From: Bordetella parapertussis | Lineage (GTDB): Bacteria; Pseudomonadota; Gammaproteobacteria; Burkholderiales; SG8-41 | NCBI GenBank assembly: GCA_945906935.1 | Contig: CAMDSO010000026.1 | Coordinates: forward strand, 1 to 39,201 | Direction: 5' to 3' | DNA: 39,201 nt | In this document: positions 34,728 through 39,201 of the stretch, one piece after another | Position numbering within the stretch: position 1 is the first letter of the stretch | Layout: every line of letters begins with the position of its first letter | The notes under the pieces: generated by a model | Seen by the model: only the letters and a program-made list of their open reading frames with translations | The model's database searches: none | Told to the model about the DNA's origin: nothing | Translations under genes and position numbers: made by a program

Positions 34728-37060
34728 GTGCGGATGCTCCGGTCGCGGGGGCGCCGCAGAAAAAACGCTGGATCGGACAATCGGTAGCGCGGCTGGAAGA
34801 TCTGCCGCTGGTAACGGGGCGCGGCCGTTATGTGGCGGCGGTGTCCTTTCCTCATCAGGTTTATATGCGCGTAGTGCGCTCGAATTATGCGCATGGGCGC
34901 ATCGTTGCGATCGATGCCACCGCGGCGCGTGCTGCGCCGGGTTTTGTCGCCGTGTGGACGGGGGCGGATGTGGCGCATATTCCGCCCATCGAATTTCGCC
35001 CGACCAAGGTCAAGGGGCTAGAGCCGTACCGCCAGTCCATACTTGCACAGGACCGCGTGCGCTATGTTGGCGATCCGGTGGCGGTGGTGTTTGCGCTCGA
35101 TCCTTATCAGGCCGAGGATATCGCCGATTTGGTTGAAGTCGAGATCGAGCCTCTGCCTGTGATTACCTCCGCGCTGGCCGAGCCGGGCGAATTCGCGCCC
35201 GGGGTGGGTACCGAGGCGACCATCATTCGCAAGGAATTCGGCGATCTGCGCGCGGCGTTTCGCGATGCACACGCGGTGCTCGAACTTGAATTGAAAATCG
35301 GCCGTCATTCCGGCGTGCCGATGGAAACGCGCGGTGCCGTCGCGCGTTACGACGCCACGCGTGATGTACTTGAATTGCATGGCGCGACCAAACGCCCGCA
35401 TCCGAACCGCGATATGCTGGCCCGTTTGCTCGGGCGCAGTCCGTCCTCGGTACATCTGTATGAATGTCATATCGGCGGTGGCTTCGGCGTGCGCGGTGAA
35501 ATTTATCCGGAAGACGTGCTGGTGTGTGCTGCTGCACTCAAGCTCGGCCGTCCGGTGAAATGGATCGAAGACCGCCGTGAAAATCTGATGGCGTGTAATC
35601 ATTCACGTGAACAGATCCACCGCGTTCGTGCCGCCATCGATGCCGAGGGCCGTTTGCTTGGTATGGAGGACGAGTTCTTTCACGACCAGGGCGCGTATGT
35701 GCGCACGCACGGCGCACGCGTCGCTGACGGCACGGCGAGCACACTTCTCGGGCCCTATCTGGTGCCGGCATTCCGTACCACCGGTCACTTCAGACTGACC
35801 AACAAGACGCCGGCGGCAACCTATCGCTCGCCGGGACGATTTGAGTCAACTTTTGTGCATGAGCGGGTGATGGATGCGATTGCCACCAAACTTGGCATGG
35901 ATCCCCTGGCTGTGCGGCGGCGCAACCTTGTTCCGCATGCATTGATGCCGTTTGAACGACCGATGACGGTATCGGGCACGCCGGTGGTGCTCGACTCCGG
36001 TGACTACGCCGCTCATCTCGACAAGGTGCTCGCGCGGGTGGGTTGGGACGCCCTGCGCAGTGATGTGACACGCCGGCGTAATGCCGGCGAGGCGGTCGGT
36101 CTTGGGCTCGCCTATTTTCTGGAAAAGAGCGGCCAGGGACCGGTTGAGGGCGTGCGCCTGACGGTCGATGTCAGTGGCGCGGTTGAACTCGTTACCGGCG
36201 CGGCTTCGTTGGGGCAGGGCATGGAGACGGTGCTGGCGCAGATTTGTGCCGATGGACTTGGTGTCGACTATCGCAATGTGCGGGTCATACATGGGCGCAC
36301 GGATCTTATTGATTATGGTTTTGGTGCGAACGCGGCGCGCGTGACCATCATGACCGGTTCGGCCACGCATATTGCGGCATTGAAGCTGCGTGAAAAAGCG
36401 CTGGAGGTGGCAGCGGCAGATTTTCTCGAAGCTACCCCTGACATGCTCGATATTATCGACGGCCGTATTGTGCGTCGCGACCGTCCCGATGCGCCGTCGG
36501 TGACCCTGGCGCAAATTGCAAAAGAACTGTCGCCGGCCAGCGCGGTTGCCAAAGGCCGCGCCCCAGGCCTTACCGCTGACGGCATTTTTGAATGTGAGCA
36601 CGAGTCGTTTCCGTTTGGCGCGCATGTCGCCGTTGTCAAGGTTGATCGCGCCACCGGTGGCGTCAAGGTCGAGCGCTATCTGGCGTCCTTCGATATCGGC
36701 GTGGCGGTGAATCCGATGCTGGTCGAAGGCCAGATCGCCGGCTGCATGGTGCAGGGGTTGGGGGGGGCTTTGTTCGAAGAGTTTGTGTATGACGCTGACG
36801 GCCAGCCCTTGTCGGTGACCTTTGCCGATTACATGTTGCCGAACATCAGTGTGGTGCCGGACCTCGATGTGCTGCTGACCCAGGATGCGCCGAGCCCGCT
36901 TAACCCGCTCGGACTCAAGGGCGGCGGGGAGAGCGGCATTACCGCGGTTGGCGCGGTCATTGCCTCGGCGATCGAAGATGCGATTGGTTTGCACGGCGTG
37001 GTTACGCAATTACCGGTGACCCCGCAACGTCTGAAGGCCCTGTTGAAGCGGCCGCGTTAA
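34724..37060 (+). CDS. coxL: CoxL-type molybdopterin subunit of a molybdenum hydroxylase
   Basis: A 778-residue catalytic subunit. It has GQSVARLEDLPLV at the N terminus, GGGFGVRGE near 251, the active-site loop TYRSPGRFES near 366 and catalytic Glu736 in LKGGGESG. It is far closer to the coxL at 25935 than to the one at 10596: the central 150 residues are mostly identical by eye. The two loops differ by Ala/Ser and Tyr/Phe, hinting at related substrates. The start ATG 34724 overlaps the coxS stop. A run of eight G at 36760-36767 lies in the coding region and reads in frame. AtzG- and AtzE-like genes follow. Confidence 0.93.
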   Translation: MSADAPVAGAPQKKRWIGQSVARLEDLPLVTGRGRYVAAVSFPHQVYMRVVRSNYAHGRIVAIDATAARAAPGFVAVWTGADVAHIPPIEFRPTKVKGLEPYRQSILAQDRVRYVGDPVAVVFALDPYQAEDIADLVEVEIEPLPVITSALAEPGEFAPGVGTEATIIRKEFGDLRAAFRDAHAVLELELKIGRHSGVPMETRGAVARYDATRDVLELHGATKRPHPNRDMLARLLGRSPSSVHLYECHIGGGFGVRGEIYPEDVLVCAAALKLGRPVKWIEDRRENLMACNHSREQIHRVRAAIDAEGRLLGMEDEFFHDQGAYVRTHGARVADGTASTLLGPYLVPAFRTTGHFRLTNKTPAATYRSPGRFESTFVHERVMDAIATKLGMDPLAVRRRNLVPHALMPFERPMTVSGTPVVLDSGDYAAHLDKVLARVGWDALRSDVTRRRNAGEAVGLGLAYFLEKSGQGPVEGVRLTVDVSGAVELVTGAASLGQGMETVLAQICADGLGVDYRNVRVIHGRTDLIDYGFGANAARVTIMTGSATHIAALKLREKALEVAAADFLEATPDMLDIIDGRIVRRDRPDAPSVTLAQIAKELSPASAVAKGRAPGLTADGIFECEHESFPFGAHVAVVKVDRATGGVKVERYLASFDIGVAVNPMLVEGQIAGCMVQGLGGALFEEFVYDADGQPLSVTFADYMLPNISVVPDLDVLLTQDAPSPLNPLGLKGGGESGITAVGAVIASAIEDAIGLHGVVTQLPVTPQRLKALLKRPR

Positions 37061-37091
37061 GGCACGGGTCACCAGTGTGTCGGAGCCTGCG

Positions 37092-37271
37092 ATGACCGAT
37101 AGTGAAGTGCTGGCAATAGCTCAAGCGGCGGGCCTCGCCACCGCGGCGCAGGCGTTTCCTCAGGATGTGCTGGCAGCGGCTCAGGCGGCGTGGCAGGCCC
37201 GGCAAAGTCTGCGCGCTCCGCAAGACCCGACCGTTGAACCCTGGCCGCCGATGCGGCCAGCCGTACCATGA
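37092..37271 (+). CDS. AtzG-like small amidase partner
   Basis: A 59-residue protein, mostly helical, resembling the AtzG/DUF4089 group: small GatC-like subunits that bind and stabilise an AtzE-type amidase. The C-terminal segment (TVEPWPPMRPAVP) matches the family's Pro-rich tail. ATG 37092 is preceded by CGGAG at 6 bases; a GTG at 37077 is an alternative start. It lies 31 bases after coxL, and its stop overlaps the amidase start by four bases, so the pair should be co-translated. The assignment rests on size, context and a weak pattern. Confidence 0.7.
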   Translation: MTDSEVLAIAQAAGLATAAQAFPQDVLAAAQAAWQARQSLRAPQDPTVEPWPPMRPAVP

Positions 37272-38686
37272 CCGAGTTGCACTGGCTGTCCGCGCAGCAG
37301 ATCGCAGCCGCCTACGCCGCGCGCAGCCTCTCTCCGGTTGAATTGGTGACCGCATTGCTCGCCCGGATCTCCGCGATGGATGCACGGCTGAATGCGTTTA
37401 TTCGTCTCGATGCTGAAGCCGCGCTTGATGCCGCACATCTCGCCGAACGCGCACTGGCTAGCGGCTGTGCGCAATCATCGCTGTGCGGCGTACCGGTTGC
37501 CGTTAAAGACATCATCGATGTTGCCGGACAGCCGACCACCTGCCATTCCAAAATGATGCTTGAACATGTTGCCGCGCAGGATGCGGCCGTGATCGCACGC
37601 TTGCGCGCCGCCGGTGCGATCATTCTGGGCAAACTCGCACTGCATGAATTCGCCATCGGTGGTCCGAGTTTTGATCTGCCGTTTCCGCCTGCGCGCAATC
37701 CGTGGAATCCGGCTTACCATCCCGGCGGCTCGTCGTCAGGATGTGGCGTGGCATTGGCGGCTGGTTTCGTGCCGCTGGCGATCGGCACCGATACCGGCGG
37801 CTCAGTGCGTAATCCGGCTGGTGCCTGTGGGGTGAGCGGTTTGAAACCGACCTACGGTGCGGTCTCGCGGCGCGGCGTTTTTCCGCTCGCTTTTACGCTG
37901 GATCACGTCGGGCCGATGGCGCGCAGTGTCGGTGATATTGCGCTGTTGTTTGATGCAATCGCCGGTCACGATCCGCTTGATCCGGCGAGCGTCCCTGGTC
38001 CGGTACCATCTGCCGGCGCTGAGCTTGCTCGCGGCGTGCGTGGTTTGCGTATCGGCTATGTGCGGGCTTTTCATGAATGCGATGTTGTTGCTGACCCCGA
38101 AGTCGTGGCGGCACTGGATCAGGTCGCAAATGTGCTCACGCAGGAGGGGGCTGACGTGCGCACGGTGGCATTGCCGCCGCTGCAGGATTTTTACGGTGCC
38201 CAGCGCGTCATCATGGCCGCTGAGTCGTGGGCGGTGCATGCGCGCTGGTTGCGCGAACGGCCTGCTGATTATTGCCTCTCTTCCCGACGGCGCCTGATGG
38301 CCGGGGCGTTTCTTTCAGCGGGTGATTACATTGAGGCGCAACAGCGGCGGCGTGAGTTGATCGACGCCGTCGGCAGGGCATTCGATGGCGTCGATGTGCT
38401 GATCGTCGCCAACGCGATGGATCCACCCTGCCGCATTGATGACGAAGAGACGATGGCGCGCACCTATGCGCGGCAGGCGCGCAACGTGTTTAGTCTTACC
38501 GGTAACCCGGCATTGGCTTTGATGTGTGGCCTCTCATCAAAGGGATTGCCGCTTTCGGTGCAGATTGCCGGTCGTGCGCACGGTGAAGCGATGCTGCTGC
38601 GGGTCGGTGCGGCTTATGAACGTGCGACGCAATGGCATACCCGCCACCCGCCATTGCTATCTGGCGCATCTGGGAATTTTGCTTAA
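37268..38686 (+). CDS. AtzE/GatA-type amidase
   Basis: A 472-residue amidase-signature enzyme hydrolysing amides or carbamoyl groups. The Ser-cisSer-Lys triad is visible: Lys80 (VAVKD), Ser155 (GGSSSG) and Ser179 (TDTGGSVR), spaced exactly as in GatA. With an AtzG-like partner encoded just before, the closest characterised analogue is 1-carboxybiuret hydrolase (AtzE) of cyanurate breakdown, but GatA-like and ureide-acting amidases share the pattern. In this setting a role in cleaving the opened ring or a carbamoyl product is reasonable. It overlaps the upstream gene by four bases. Confidence 0.9.
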   Translation: MTELHWLSAQQIAAAYAARSLSPVELVTALLARISAMDARLNAFIRLDAEAALDAAHLAERALASGCAQSSLCGVPVAVKDIIDVAGQPTTCHSKMMLEHVAAQDAAVIARLRAAGAIILGKLALHEFAIGGPSFDLPFPPARNPWNPAYHPGGSSSGCGVALAAGFVPLAIGTDTGGSVRNPAGACGVSGLKPTYGAVSRRGVFPLAFTLDHVGPMARSVGDIALLFDAIAGHDPLDPASVPGPVPSAGAELARGVRGLRIGYVRAFHECDVVADPEVVAALDQVANVLTQEGADVRTVALPPLQDFYGAQRVIMAAESWAVHARWLRERPADYCLSSRRRLMAGAFLSAGDYIEAQQRRRELIDAVGRAFDGVDVLIVANAMDPPCRIDDEETMARTYARQARNVFSLTGNPALALMCGLSSKGLPLSVQIAGRAHGEAMLLRVGAAYERATQWHTRHPPLLSGASGNFA

Positions 38687-38758
38687 ACCTTGGCAGCGGT
38701 TTTGTAACTGGCTGCGTTATGATTTGTCTCTCAAAGAGCACTGGCAGGAGGTATGGTA

Positions 38759-39201
38759 ATGATGATCGCATTGCGCATGACTACCGTTGCTGCGTTATTG
38801 TTGGCAGCGCCGGAACTGCTGGCACAAGGTGCCGCCAAGCGTCCGGTGCGCGCGCTGACACCGGCCACCCCGGGCGGTCCTGGTGACACCCAGATCCGCC
38901 TGCTTGCGCCGAAGATGTCCGAAGTGTTGGGGCAGACTATCATTGTCGACAACCGTGCCAGTAACAACGGTATTGTGGCGATGGATCTGGTAGCGCGTTC
39001 GGCGCCCGACGGGCATACCTGGGCGGTGGGTAACAGCGGCACACATTCGGTGAATCCCGCGCTCTACAAACAGCTCTCTTATGATCCGCTGCGCGATTTT
39101 GTCGCGGTGAGCCAGTTCTCGACGACCGGTATGGTGGTCACCGCCAATCCGCGTTTGCCCGGCGGCAGTTCAATCAATGATCTCGTCGCGCTGGCGAGGA
39201 A
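38759..39201 (+). CDS. Bug/TctC-family solute-binding protein (3' end outside window)
   Basis: The N-terminal 147 residues of a Bug protein, cut by the window end. The signal peptide is short and ends PELLAQ (residue 23). Motifs: RPVRALTPATPGGPGD, IVDNRASNNGIVA, APDGHTW. The loop PATPGGPGD and the SNNG replacing GAGG set it apart from the other eight Bug proteins here. AGGAGG lies 7 bases before ATG 38759; an ATG at 38753 is too close to that site. It follows the amidase by 72 bases and is probably in the same operon. Confidence 0.88.
   Translation, partial: MMIALRMTTVAALLLAAPELLAQGAAKRPVRALTPATPGGPGDTQIRLLAPKMSEVLGQTIIVDNRASNNGIVAMDLVARSAPDGHTWAVGNSGTHSVNPALYKQLSYDPLRDFVAVSQFSTTGMVVTANPRLPGGSSINDLVALAR

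Noticed and set aside
36760-36767. Run of eight G as a phase-variation site or frameshift
   Set aside because: The frame stays open and matches the paralogue across it; Gly-Gly codons explain the run.
35846-37009. 387-residue open frame antisense to the last coxL
   Set aside because: Same situation; a similar antisense frame appears over the paralogous coxL because the coding strands are alike.

Overview
The window looks like an accessory catabolic region of a Burkholderiales-type betaproteobacterium. Coding density is high and GC is roughly 60% by eye. It carries nine solute-binding proteins of the Bug/TctC type, a family hugely expanded in Bordetella, Cupriavidus and relatives. It also has several CoxLMS-type molybdenum hydroxylases and paired UbiD decarboxylases. 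No tRNA, rRNA, CRISPR array, transposase or integrase was seen.

Layout. 1-4.2 kb: a Bug protein cut by the window start, a WYL-domain regulator, a small exported protein and a dicarboxylate/amino-acid:cation symporter. 4.2-9.1 kb: a leftward operon (ornithine-cyclodeaminase-like dehydrogenase, unusual M20 hydrolase, cupin), then two Bug genes. 9.2-15 kb: a rightward operon coxM-coxS-coxL followed by two Bug genes. 15-19.1 kb: two divergent UbiD-family decarboxylases, the leftward one followed by a Bug gene. 19.3-21.4 kb: two leftward Bug genes. 21.4-29.3 kb: an XRE-type regulator, then a rightward set: pyrK-like electron-transfer subunit, class 1B dihydroorotate-dehydrogenase-like pyrD, dihydroorotase pyrC, coxG, an orphan coxL and a 4,5-dihydroxyphthalate-decarboxylase-like protein. 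29.3-33.3 kb: a leftward three-gene ABC importer. 33.4-39.2 kb: coxM-coxS-coxL, an AtzG-like small protein, an AtzE-like amidase and a Bug gene cut by the window end.

How the genes may work together (inference). From 21.4 kb onward the set can be read as one route for a nitrogen heterocycle. A molybdenum hydroxylase would add oxygen to the ring, PyrK/PyrD-like proteins would reduce it using NAD(P)H, the PyrC-like hydrolase would open the cyclic amide, and the AtzG/AtzE-like amidase would cut the resulting amide or ureide. Orotate reduction by NAD-linked dihydroorotate dehydrogenase B followed by dihydroorotase is the known precedent for the middle steps. The PyrD-like protein has Thr where class 1 dihydroorotate dehydrogenases have a substrate-binding Asn, so the substrate may not be dihydroorotate. 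An octamer (TTTTAGAC or its complement) occurs in the intergenic regions before the XRE gene, before pyrK and before the second coxM, which suggests one regulon.

The Bug genes probably supply periplasmic carboxylate capture for these pathways. No TctA/TctB membrane components lie in the window, so they must be elsewhere or the Bug proteins have other partners. Substrates cannot be settled from sequence alone.
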